Positions 15,826 through 26,822 of a stretch of DNA of 64,000 nucleotides are shown here, piece after piece. Both the position numbers and the translations under genes were made by a program. The stretch covers positions 25,397,001 through 25,461,000 of the forward strand of contig NC_037094.1 in assembly GCF_002994745.2 (NCBI RefSeq), in the 5' to 3' direction. The notes under the pieces are model-generated. The model was given only the letters and a program-made list of their open reading frames with translations. It made no database searches and was not told where the DNA came from. Each line of letters starts with the position of its first letter. Position 1 is the stretch's first letter. The stretch is from Rosa chinensis. Its lineage: Eukaryota; Streptophyta; Magnoliopsida; Rosales; Rosaceae.

Positions 15826-16638
15826 AAGGAGACGAGCCGAAAGAGCAAGGTTTCAAATTTCTCCGAAACTATTCAAATTTCGATGCGTATTCATATGCTA
15901 TATAATTTCCGTCAGGAGTTTTCTGAAATTTTCTGTACATTTCCGCAAAATTTTTAATTTTCGAAATATCTACACACCTAAAATATATTTAGAATTTGAC
16001 ATTGAAATTTTGTCCTAAATTTCACTGAAATTTCTGTGAAATTTGTATGACAACGATTTTTTTACTTCATACATTCATTGAAAAATATGAAATTTTGATT
16101 TTTTTTTTTTGGCAATCAAGTTGAATACAACAAATTTTTTTTTTCTGCTTCTATATGCTACAAAGTTGAATACTTCAACCACAACATGGTTCTCTTTTTG
16201 CTTCTTCTCAAATGATATATGCTTCATACAATGAAACACCATATTAGATAATTCAACAATATCCGATATATAGATTGCATGTGATAAGAGATCAACACAC
16301 ATACAATACCCATGTGTGGTGAAGTATCAAAATCATTTCTAAAATTCATGTACTTAGGTGCAATACTGTATGATACTAAATAGAAGCAGTTCAACCAGCT
16401 AAATCGAACCACATCGTAGTGGTTTTTATATTCCTTTTGTTGTATTTGTTCATTTTTATTCACGGAGTTTTGGGATTATCCCCCTCCCCTCCCGGACTCA
16501 GGTCCGTTGTAATTTTTTAATTATTAATGAACAAAGTGTGATAGCCAAGCCTCTCACTGGATTTCAGCCATAAAAATAATAATAATAAAAAAAAAACAAA
16601 ATTCAATCATATTCACATTATCAATATACAGTACATTT

Positions 16639-16873
16639 TGTTTAAGGAAAACCAAAATTGTAAGAGAATTGAGTCGTGCTTTCATTGATAATAAGGGTCT
16701 CTTTATATAGAGGATTTCAAGTATAGAGATAGAGTTGTACATGGAAACATAATCATACATTGATTGGATATCTCCTAAAATTCTCCGAGAATATCTCTAA
16801 TATAAACCATATTTCAACTAGAGCAAGTAACCTCGAGTTTGGGCCAGACACATATTTTGGATTTACTTGAACA
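16639..16873 (-). mobile_element. 3' LTR of the UBN2-type copia element
   Basis: 235 bp, TG...CA ends, preceded by target copy CATTT. A palindromic TATA region (CTCTTTATATAGAG) lies at about 16700-16714. Confidence 0.9.
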
Positions 16874-17394
16874 CTCCCCTTTGTGTCGCCCAAACGTGGT
16901 GCTCCTCTCGGTGCCTTATTAAAAATCTTGCCGAGTAACAAAAACCCTGTGGGACAAAAATAATCTCGGTCGAAGGTGAAAAAGAGCACAACACACCCTT
17001 CACGTTTCGAGACCATACATGTAGACATCTCCCCCTGATGTCTGCATCTCCCACTGATGACTACGGTCATGAGAGTTTGGATAATTTCCCCAAACGATGC
17101 TACCAACATGTTTCTCGAAAGTGGAATTTAGGCAATGACTTAGTGAGCAAGTCTGCCACACTGTCCTCAGATCGAACCTAGTTCATTTTGATCTTAAGGA
17201 GAGTCTGTTGTTGCTGATTATCCTTGGTGTGGTCGCTTTTAATGTAGCCTTGCTTCAAAACAAGTAGCATTATCCTCTATGCTTGTAGGCTCATTTGTGG
17301 TAGACTTCAAACCACAATTGTTCGAACATGCGTAATTATGGATCCAATCCATATACATTCACGAACCACTTTGTGAAGAGCAATAATCTTTGCA

Positions 17395-19563
17395 TTGTTC
17401 GAAGATATAGCGACTAGAGTCTGTTCTGTAGACCTCCAAGATATCACGGTCTTTACCTATGGTGAACACTTAACCAGTTTGGGAACGACCTTTGTGTGGG
17501 TCAGAGAGATACCCAATATCAGCGAAACCTTCCAAAACACATGTCATTTTGGGATGGGGATAGTGGATGCAGGCCAGTGTTGGCAGCGTTCCTGGTATGT
17601 GATGGGTCTGAATCCATCATCTCTCTGTAGAGATAGAACAAGCCCATATCAATCGTACATCTCAAGTACTGAAAGATATCTTTTACACCATTCCAATCGC
17701 GTCGCGTTGGCGCAAAGTTATATCTAGCTAATAAGTTCACAACATATGAAATGTCCGGTCTTGTGCATTGAGCTAAGTACAATAATGCGCCTATTGTACT
17801 TAAGTAAGGCACTTCTGCCTCTAGCATATCTTCGTCATCATCCTTTGGGCGAAGAATATCATTTTTAGGATCAAGACTATGAATGATCATGGGAGTGCTT
17901 GAAGGCTTGACCTTGTCAAAATGCCTAAGCATCTATCAACACGATGCTCAAGTTCCAAATCGAGACATAATCGTGTTCTCCAAAAATCCTTGCAGGCATA
18001 TTCGCAGTAGATATGTGTGAGCTCATCACTTTAGTGGGGATCGAGATGAGACATAGTGGGGACATGCCACGATAATTCCTGTCGTTCCTGCTGAACATCT
18101 GGACTGTCTCATCAAAGTGACATCTGCAAATCTAGTGGTAAGGAGATCGCCTAGTAAGGGCATTAAATGGCGGACAATTGTTGGAATCTCAAATTCAACG
18201 TAGTTGCCCATTTGTCTATAAGGAACCATCATAAAGCACTGTGACGGCACAATTGGCACATAAATGGCACACTAAAATATGCGTAAGTACAATATTTGTA
18301 CCCAGTCACTAGCTGTAATGCAAAGTTAGATTGAGTGGCAGTGGGTCGTAGATGAATTAGCATAGCTGCATGTAATATTGCATCACTCCAAGTGGATATA
18401 AGGAGATTGGTGCACATTACTAATGTCTGGACTACCATCGTAGTCATTTCCGCAAGACTATTTGGGTGTGTTCATGGGAATATAATGTCCAACATCAGTC
18501 CCAATGCAATAACTATCGAAAGTATTCGATGTAAGCTCTCTAATATCGTCAGGTCCAATTGACGGAATAAGATGATCCAAGGAGTGAGCCCGTTGTTATA
18601 TAATATGTGCTAGGAGTGTAGCATAAGTAGCATTACAAGTGGACAATGGCACAACACGTGACCAGCGTGTTTGCTTGTCAACCAACATCATGAGATATTT
18701 AAATGTCCGCAAGTTGGTTGAACTAGTCCACAGAATCCCCACGGATTCAATGTAAGAATAGAATGAGTATGTTCATTTCCTTTGCATAGGACAGTCTCAG
18801 TCCTAGTCCTAATTTTCCTAAGGAATGGGTTTTGTAAATCGAGAGATAGGCCTTAGAAGCAACCAATGAAGATTGTGGTTGGGCCTGAGCGTCTGAAACG
18901 CTATTTGAAGCAAGTTGGTGATTGCAGCATCACCATGATGGATGACATCACCATGATGGACGCCATCCATGGCGTCATGGATAGGGATTGCTCCAGCCCT
19001 AGGCTGGTGGTGGACGGAGACAGTGCCCTAGGCAGCAGCGTCGGTCACACTTAGTCCAGGAATCAACTTTTGATTCATGCTTCATTTTGCTCGAAAGAAA
19101 GGATGTCCATGTGAAGTTTTTAGTGGATGGATGATCATATCATGACTAGGATGACCTATCACGTCGTGACAAAGCTAATATGTGTCTAAATCTAAGAGAT
19201 CTTCTCTCATAACTTTATTGGATTTAATAGCTCGAATAGTAACATAGAGTCCACTAGAGAGACACATACACTTCTCCAAGATGTGTCTTTGCTTTGTTCG
19301 CAATCGTTAGAGGTATTGCAAAGAAACACATTTCCATTCTCTACATGCGTTTTCGCATGGAATTCGTTGGCTATTCATAGGTGCGATTTTCCCTAGGAGC
19401 GTAGAGAGTTTCTGTGACAGTAATCAAGGTGCCATTTGGCAAGGGAAACTTGGGCTATTCCGTGTCCTTGAATTAATACTGATGGCCCAGGCATTGTAGT
19501 CACAAAGTCATATGCTCAAAATCAAAATGAAGTCATAATGAAAAGAACTCGAAATTTTGTACA
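17395..19563 (-). pseudogene. degraded copia pol: RNase H side and integrase, RT core missing
   Basis: On the minus strand, 17519-17932 encodes the RT C-terminus to RNase H linker (TRPDISYVVNLLARY, YLSTIGALLYLAQ). From 18026 to 18447 two frames hold integrase C-terminal segments (WSDAILHAAMLIHLRPTATQ, then a VRHLMPLLGDLLTTRFAD block). Near 18640-18730 is more integrase (VDKQTRWSRV). Integrase joins the RNase H side with no YVDD-bearing RT core between them, so an internal deletion removed the polymerase. Frameshifts and stops are frequent. No product is expected. Confidence 0.8.
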
Positions 19564-19991
19564 TGTAGATACCTCTACTAGCAAGACTAGTTTGCTATCT
19601 CACCAAGCATAAGTAACACCCTCTTTTAGACACCCACAAGCCATGGTGAGGCCCAACCGCTACTTGCATCTTGTAGCCCTATGTTCAAGCTACGCTACGG
19701 TATCTGGAAGTCGCAAATCTGCCGTCGGGAAGCCACCTTTCCGGCCTTGCCAAGTTGCCTCCATAATAGGCATTTCTAGACTAGAATAGTGGGTTCTTAT
19801 CCCACATCTAAGAAAATGTAAAGGAAGAGCACTCCTTCACCTATAAAAAGAATGTCTCTTCCCACTTAAACGACATCTCATTACATCTTTTGTAATCCCC
19901 TTGAGCCGCAAGGCTCAACACACTAGTGTAACATTCAAGTGGACGTAGTTTCCCGCTAAGGCGGGAAACGAACCACTATACTTCTCTTGTG

Positions 19992-20029
<38 letters not shown>

Positions 20030-20066
20030 AAGCTAACTAGAGACCCCTCGGTCACTAATATTAACA
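19564..20066 (+). mobile_element. left LTR of the non-autonomous gypsy element
   Basis: 503 bp. Contains a TATA-like CCTATAAAAAGAATG near 19850, an AAGGCGGGAAAC segment and a (CT)n run at about 19997-20028. It differs from the right LTR mainly in the (CT)n length. Confidence 0.9.
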
Positions 20067-20102
20067 TTGGCGCCGTCTGTTGGAAGCCAACACATTGGCT
20101 TC
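20067..20102 (+). promoter_or_regulatory. primer-binding site and adjoining hairpin
   Basis: TTGGCGCCGTCTGTTGG begins directly at the LTR end, the tRNA primer position in many plant gypsy elements. It is followed by a perfect 8-bp stem GAAGCCAA / TTGGCTTC with loop CACA (20083-20102). Confidence 0.75.
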
Positions 20103-23100
20103 GTCACCCTCCATGAGCTAAGTCTGCTTAGTGGAGCTTGAAGAAATTTCTTCCTTCTTTGAGTTTATGTTTGAATTAATGCTTCTTGGCGGCAACTTTT
20201 GCCAAAACATGATCAACATTACTTCAGCGGTAAAACCAGAGCAAAAATTTGCATCTTAAAGGGCTAGTCAACACCGGTCAACTCCCAGGGGATGGTCAAC
20301 GCTGGCAGGAGCTGATCAAAACACCAACATATGGGACGGTCAAGGCTTGGTCAGCGCCCATTGAGGCTGATCAATGGTAATCAACGTGCGGTTAACGCCA
20401 GACAAGCAAAGGTCAACGTTGCACTATTCAAAAAAAAATGGAGCCTAATTTCTCTGGGCACCCAACAACAAGGCATGAAGATGACAATCTGCTCCGCTGC
20501 ACAGCTCGCTGCAAGCTTCGATCAACTTCACCGCTGGCACCCCCGATCAACTTCAATGCTGACCATCTCCAACCATCAATCGCAGCTCGTTGAAGTGGCA
20601 GCAAGGCTAGCCACCGCCAACTCCGGTCAGCGGCACTTTTTCCGCTAAACTCTATCAGCGGAAAAGCCTCAAGTCAAACCAACACTCTTCAATCATCATC
20701 AGCGGCACCGCCACACTGGTTCAGCGGCAACACCAAACTTGCACCAAACTGCCAGCCAAGCTTTCACTGCCAACTTCTGTCAGCGGCACAACTGAACGCC
20801 CCACCCCCAGTCGTGGCACCGCTAAACACTAGCAGCGCCGAGCTCCTCCGCTGAACTCCACTCTGCTCCGCCGAACTTACCCTCCGCTGGACTGTTCGCC
20901 GCTGAGCTCTTACTCCGCCAAAAACCTCCGCTGACCAGAGCTCCATCAACGAGCTCAGCTAGCTGAGCTCCGCTCTGTCAGCGACAACCCAGTCCGCCAA
21001 AAACCTCCACTGACCAGAACTTCCACCGAGCAACATTTCCCTGCATAGCAAGCACCGCTGGCCATGCCCGCTGGACTTCATCGCTGAACAGCCTCCAAGT
21101 CCCCGAGCTGAGCTTCACCGCTAGCCAGAACTCCGCTACGCTTCACCGCCGGATAGCTTCACATCCGAGCTCCACCGCTGAGATTCACAGCTGAACTTTC
21201 ATCGCTGGTCAAGGGCTCCGCTCCGCAGGACAAAGGCTCCACTGGCCAAGAGCTTCGCTGTCCATGATCCGCTCATGTCCCAAAGCTCTGCTCCGCTAGG
21301 AGCCACCGCTAGCCATCCTCCTTCAGCAACCTCCGCTGGCCAAAGCACCACCACCGCTAGCCAAAGTTCCAAACTACTTGACTGGGTACCCGTCAATCAT
21401 TCGATCTGGGTATGCGGCTGCTTGCTCAGGAGCGGATCGGCAACTCATCTGCTCCAAGCACCTACTTTGCAACACATCCAAATCTTGTTCGAGTACCCGC
21501 AAGGAGAGTGGGTCAGTTTCCTTTTACTCGTCAGCTCAATCGCTAAGGGTAGCTGGAGAACTGGATTTGGATATTCTCCCAGCCATGTCAGTCAACTGAG
21601 CTGAGATAAGTGTTTCAAAGCTCTCCCTCGCATAAAGCCAAAGCATGTTTACATGCCTCTTATTATAATGGTTTGAAACATGTTCACAATGCATATAGCT
21701 TCTAACAGCTGTAATCTGCTATGCTTTGTTTATTACGTGTGATATTGTAATTTGCCATGCTTTGGTGTAGTGCCACATATCAAGCTGCATGCTATACTTG
21801 TCTTCTTATGCGCATAGTCATGCTGCCTCCTCACACATGATTTTATCAACTACCACATCTATAGGATAATCACATGACCGGCATGATTTCACTCTTGGTT
21901 CACACCTCTATATATATATGCTAGTGCACACTTGGCTCTCCATGCTAATATATTACTGTAGCTTCACATGACTCTAGCTTACAGAACACATACATTATTC
22001 TAGGTTCATACCTTTACAATAATCTTGCCTATATTTCCAAGGTACATGCACTGACATGTCAATTACTATAAGTCTATAACCATTCACACGTGCAATTATC
22101 CTCTTCAATCACATCGACTACATATTTTCAAGAGCATAATAGGCACAATTCACATGGCAACATCAGGACATATCTGCCTTACCCCATATTAATCATTTCC
22201 TTTCTTTATTATGAGGGAAACTCGAATTAAATAAACCATGCCAGGTAGTGGTGCTAGCCAAAATTATCAAAGTCCTACTATATAAATGTACAATTACATT
22301 GCACCGCTACTCTATATGTGATCTTTCACTCCCTATGTGATCAAGTCAATTATAGTGCTACTCTAAATGCAATGTTCCTTGTACTCTTCATCTAGTACAT
22401 ATATAAACAACTAACTCTCATGACCAAGTTATATGGACAAATTGCTAATCAGTCGGTTTGTTGCAAGGAGATTCAATTATCCAATTCGTGCATTCAACTA
22501 CTTGCAAACGGTATCTCGATGACAAGTTGACGCGCATTAACGGACCACTTTATCCTCCAAAGCAACGGACCGTCATGCTCGGCCAACTCCGCTAACCTCC
22601 AAATCGGCATAAGATAAGTAACTATGTCTTCTCTCTTACGCTCTTGCAATTAGAGCCTTTGCCATGACTATACATGTCTCCATGACCCTTAAGCATGCCT
22701 ACAAAATGTTATTAGCAACTTTACTACAAGTACATGCTACACACATACATGCTTAAATGCACTTTCATGTGACATGCATCTAGAAGCTTGTGACACTTAC
22801 GACTTAATTAAACATGCTCGGATAAACGACTTGCTCGGGTTACGACTCGCTTGGGTATCGAGTATGGCCATGACTTGCGCTTAGGCCACGCCTCGCATGC
22901 TCGCACAGCGCTTACACACTCAACTACACCCAACTTGCTCGATCATGTCCAACATGTTTTACTTAAGCCCTAAGTTCACAAACGCTTCATACGATGTCAC
23001 CGGGACTACTCCCACAATTTTATATGGACACCCATTACACTTGCCACTATCTATTATGCGTGTTATATGGCCATAAGATCCACATATACAACTACCAATA

Positions 23101-23391
23101 TTTTACATGTTCATACACATTAATGAAATATTGAATTCTTCTACCATTTGTTGTTCGCTACAAATCGAATTCTTTTAGCATTCCATTAATATGAACGGTA
23201 ACCAATACAACAAGCATTCTACATCTGCGCGTTTCTTTTGTCTCATTGTGCATGATTAAACGAGTCCCTTCTTGCTTATGGAGTTCGGGGACTTGTAGGG
23301 GCTCCGTGCCGCCCGATCACTTATGCTTGATGACTTCATGCTTATAACTCCCCAACCAAGAAGCTCCTCTTGCTTGCGGACTTCGGGGACT
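20103..23391 (+). other. interior of the non-autonomous gypsy element, no credible CDS
   Basis: 20260-20480 repeats GGTCAAC and CTGATCAA motifs. 20480-21400 is built from CCGCTG, CTCCGCT and CACCGCTAG words without a maintained frame. 21600-23390 is AT-rich with no ORF. The short ORFs (around 20331-20648 and 21275-21604) have low complexity and match no family I know. Confidence 0.7.
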
Positions 23392-23884
23392 TGTAGATAA
23401 CTTTACTAGTAAGACTAGTTTGCTATCTCACCAAGCATAAGTAACACCCTCTTTGAGACACCCACAAGCCATGGTGAGGCCCAACCGTTACTTGTATCTT
23501 GTAGCCCTATGTTCAAGCTACGCTACGGTATCCGGTAGTCGCAAATCCGCCGCCGGGAAGTCACCTTTCCGGCCTTGCCAAGTTGCCTCCATAATAGGCA
23601 TTTCTAGACTAGAATAGTGGGTTCTTGTCCCACATCTAGAAAAATGTAAAGGAAGAGCACTCCTTCACCTATAAAAGGAATGCCTCCTCCCACTTAAATG
23701 ACATCTCATTACATCTTTTGTAATCCCCTTGAGCCGCAAGGCTCAACACACTAGTGTAACATTCAAGTGGACGTAGTTTCCCGCTAAGGCGGGAAACGAA
23801 CCACTATACTTCGTTTGTGTCATTCTCTCTCTCTCTCTCTCTCTCTAAATCTAACTAGAGATCCCTCGGTCACTAATGTTAACA
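23392..23884 (+). mobile_element. right LTR of the non-autonomous gypsy element
   Basis: 493 bp, near-identical to the left LTR, with a shorter (CT)n run at about 23825-23847. Ends at target copy GTACA. Confidence 0.9.
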
Positions 23885-24238
23885 GTACATATGCCAACGG
23901 AGTTACATCATTGTCTCTTTGACCAAAGGAAATCTAATCCAAAATGCTAGCTAATGCAAAACAATGGTAATTATCTAAAGTCTTTCGGTAATTCTAATAA
24001 ATGTGACCAGGTGAGCAGAGAGATGTCGGTGGATCAAGGCTCGCTTAAGTACCATTAATCTCATAACCTTCCTAGACATCACACTTACTTTGGGTGAACC
24101 TACTTTGAAGAAAGACTAAACCATTGACATCTACTATAAAAATATATGGCAATTGCCTATTACATCTCTTGAAAAAATAAAGACTTAAACAGAATTGGTG
24201 ATCTATTGATCCCAGCTAGATTTGTAGTCTTTAACCCT

Positions 24239-25297
24239 TCACTCTAGATCATCATCTTGATCTTCTTGTTCCACATCATGAGCTTTTCTTGCTTCACAAT
24301 ATGCTTTGTAGGCTGTGACAATTTCTTCACGAGCTCTAGAAATGTGTGCCCAATGACCGGATACTCCACATCGAGAACATACATCTCTTTTCTCAGACTC
24401 CATTGATTGAGGAGCTTTGAAAGCGTCATTTAGATGGCTCCTAGTGTTGGTGGCGCCACCAACATGGCCAGAGGCGTTGCCTCCCTCTCTCTTTCCACGT
24501 TGACTTCTTCGGTTCCGTGTTCGCCTATTTTGGCAGTTACCTTCCCAAGTAGAGCGATTATATGGACCGGAACGTCCAGAAGTATCCCTAAGATTAGGGT
24601 TTCGCTCTTGGCGCCCTCTCTTAGGGGCGCGACTATAATTGGATTCCGGAATATGCTCTGTTTCCACAGATCTCGAATTATAGTTCTTCACAAGGATGTT
24701 GTCTTGGTTTTCAGCGACATTCATAGCTCCAATGAGCTCATGAAACCTTGTGATCCGTCTTGTCATAACATCGATTCTATAGTTCTTAGCAACCATCAAT
24801 GCAGAGACGAGGAAGGTAGAGAGAGTCTTCTCAATCAACATCGCATTTGTGATCTCTTTACCACATAATTCCATTAAAGATTTAATGCGAAGTGCTTCCG
24901 AGTTGTAGTCAAGAACTGACTTGAAATCACAGAAGTGGAGGCTATGCCATCTCATTTCTAGGACAGAAAGCAGGGAGTCACGAACGTTGCCAAATCTTTC
25001 TTCGAGTGAAACCCACAGCCTTCGGGGGTCTTCTTCATTCATACACTTGTACTGGAGCGAATCATCCATATGACGAGTCATTAGGATGATGGCTTTCGCC
25101 CTATTTGCCTCTAAGGCTGCTCTATTTGCTTCCAAAGTTTGAGCTTGCTCAACAGTTAGCACTTCCTGGCTTGGCTCGAGAATCATTTCCAGGATTCCAT
25201 TGGCCATGAGATGCTGGCGGACATCACGAACCCACCTATGATATCCAAAGCCAGTTGTTCCCAATGGAGCAAAGTCCAATTTGTTCAGGTTACTCAT
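24239..25297 (-). CDS. copia gag polyprotein (UBN2-type), about 352 aa
   Basis: The frame is open from 25495, but the best start is Met at 25297 (MSNLNKLDFAPLG), because copia gags of this type begin with this motif; the upstream codons look like leader. Next come the RNA-binding gag block (GYHRWVRDVRQHLMANG, RHMDDSLQYKCMNEEDP, LWVSLEERFG), basic stretches, and near the C-terminus a CCHC zinc knuckle CSRCGVSGHWAHISR whose last cysteine position carries serine. The tail is acidic. It would form the particle shell of the retrotransposon. The ORF is intact, but the lost zinc ligand and dead pol argue against activity. Confidence 0.85.
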   Translation of the reverse strand: MSNLNKLDFAPLGTTGFGYHRWVRDVRQHLMANGILEMILEPSQEVLTVEQAQTLEANRAALEANRAKAIILMTRHMDDSLQYKCMNEEDPRRLWVSLEERFGNVRDSLLSVLEMRWHSLHFCDFKSVLDYNSEALRIKSLMELCGKEITNAMLIEKTLSTFLVSALMVAKNYRIDVMTRRITRFHELIGAMNVAENQDNILVKNYNSRSVETEHIPESNYSRAPKRGRQERNPNLRDTSGRSGPYNRSTWEGNCQNRRTRNRRSQRGKREGGNASGHVGGATNTRSHLNDAFKAPQSMESEKRDVCSRCGVSGHWAHISRAREEIVTAYKAYCEARKAHDVEQEDQDDDLE

Positions 25298-25622
25298 CCT
25301 GAAAGAGAACAAGAAATTAGGGTTAGTTTTGGAGGGTAAAAGGCTACCACGAAAACATATAAAATTTCTGAGCGTAGTTGCCCCTAAGAAATTATGAATT
25401 TCTGAGCGTAATCGCTTCCTAGAAATTGGGAATTTCTGAGCGTAATTGCTTACAAGAAATTCAATTCCAAGAGATATTGAATTCATTCGAAACAATGACG
25501 TAAGTGGTCGATCATAAATTCTCTACAAACTCTAAGTTTGGAGATCTCAACAAGCTCCAAACTTAGAGTGAGCACGAACGCCTATAGTTCGACTTAATTA
25601 GGTCTCCCCTATGATGAAGAAA

Positions 25623-25637
25623 GGGGGGGGGGGGGGG
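25623..25637 (+). repeat. poly-G run
   Basis: About 15 consecutive G in the leader between the 5' LTR and gag of the copia element. Unusual length in an AT-rich genome, and prone to sequencing length error. Confidence 0.8.
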
Positions 25638-26331
25638 TAGAAGAAGGGAGTTTGCAAGTCCCCGAGAAAAAGAAAAGAAAATAAATAAAAACTTCAAAAA
25701 CGGGAACTTTTAGTAAAAAATACCTCGAAATAGGTTGCCGGAAAAAGTCGTCTATCGTCGGAAAGCTGGCTGGAGTTAATGTGGCACTGGAGTGCTGACG
25801 TGGCAGTGACGAGGTGACATGGCGCTACGGGGCTGACGTGGCATGGGTGAGCTGGCGTGTTGACATGGCGTTGGTGGTAAGCTGACGTCAGTGGGCAGTG
25901 GTCTGACATCAGTGGGCCAGGCAGTCTGTGAGCCGTGGGCTGCCTCCACCTTTTTTTTTTTTTTTCCTTCTTCTGTCTGTTTTTTTGCAGGTTGTTAAGT
26001 CGGCCTATTCGGTAATTTTTAGGCCGGTTTTCTGGGTTTTTCTTCAGGTTCTTGAATGCTGGGATCAAAGTGATTCTAATGGCAAATTTTGGTCGAAATC
26101 AAAGGTTCGAAACGTGGTGAACCGGGTGAGTATTTGCTGTGTGTGGTTTGAAGCTTCTAGTGGTCGGTTCAGTAGGCTTCTGGTCGGTTCTGGACTCCTG
26201 GAGTCGACATCTTCAAGTTATGTGATGGAGGCAGAAAAGATTTCAAGGTTTTGTATTCGGATTTAGGGTTTTAGCTTCTTGAATTTGGGTTTGGCTATTT
26301 GTTTCAGGGTTAGGGCTTCGTGCTGATAACG

Positions 26332-26566
26332 TGTTTAAGGAAAACCAAAATTGGGAGAGAATTGAGTCGTGCTTTCATTGATAATAGGGGCCTCTTTATA
26401 TAGAGGATTACAAGAATAGAGATAGAGTTGTATATGGAAACATAATCGTACATTGATTGGATATCTCCTAAGACTCTCCGAGAATATCTCTAATATAAAC
26501 CCTAGTTCAACTACAGCAAATAACCTCGAGTTTTGGCCAGACACTTATTTTGGATTTACTTGAACA
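26332..26566 (-). mobile_element. 5' LTR of the UBN2-type copia element
   Basis: 235 bp, TGTTTAAGG...CTTGAACA, followed by target copy CATTT. On the coding strand the sequence after this LTR begins CGTTATCAGCACGA, the usual primer-site region of this copia group. Confidence 0.9.
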
Positions 26567-26822
26567 CATTTATAATTACACATAGATAAAAACACCAGTT
26601 TAGCAACTTACTACAGTACTAATTAATTACTCGTCCATATTAAATATCACAATTCTATTATAAATGTATAATTTTAGAGATTTTACATTGTAAATAGGTT
26701 TATTATAGGTTAATTTAGTTTATGTAAAAGTTTCATTCAAAAAATATCATTCTATAAATGCAATTAATGTGATTTCTTTATTTTTAACTGAAATTTCCAC
26801 CGAAATTTCCTTGAATTTGAAG

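Larger units (their letters stand above)
19564..23884 (+). mobile_element. non-autonomous Ty3/gypsy-type LTR retrotransposon
   Basis: Left LTR 19564-20066 and right LTR 23392-23884 are nearly identical. They start TGTAGATA and end TTAACA. A perfect 5-bp target duplication GTACA lies at 19559-19563 and 23885-23889. The primer-binding site TTGGCGCCGTCTGTTGG follows the left LTR at 20067, and a G-rich tract (CTTCGGGGACT) precedes the right LTR. The 3.3 kb interior has no gag or pol. It holds a GGTCAAC-rich leader and a long CCGCTG/CTCCGC-rich stretch. Mobilisation would need proteins from an autonomous relative, perhaps the Tat family at 44644, which shares the primer site and the sequence before the 3' LTR. 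Confidence 0.9.
16639..26566 (-). mobile_element. Ty1/copia retrotransposon (UBN2-type gag), minus strand
   Basis: Two 235-bp LTRs (16639-16873 and 26332-26566) start TGTTTAAGG and end CTTGAACA on the plus strand. A perfect 5-bp target duplication CATTT lies at 16634-16638 and 26567-26571. The coding strand is minus: gag is next to the right-hand (5') LTR and a polypurine tract (rc of CTCCCCTTT, 16874-16882) abuts the left-hand (3') LTR. By eye the LTRs differ at roughly 15 positions. Pol is degraded and lacks most of RT. A gypsy element sits inside at 19564-23884. The copy cannot be autonomous. Confidence 0.92.

Noticed and set aside
20331..21604. ORFs of 105-109 aa in the non-autonomous gypsy element as gag
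   Set aside because: No gag motifs or zinc knuckle; repetitive CCGCTG-type DNA gives chance ORFs in several frames.
24434..24868. Plus-strand 144-aa ORF
   Set aside because: Shadow of the minus-strand gag frame, which has clear family motifs.
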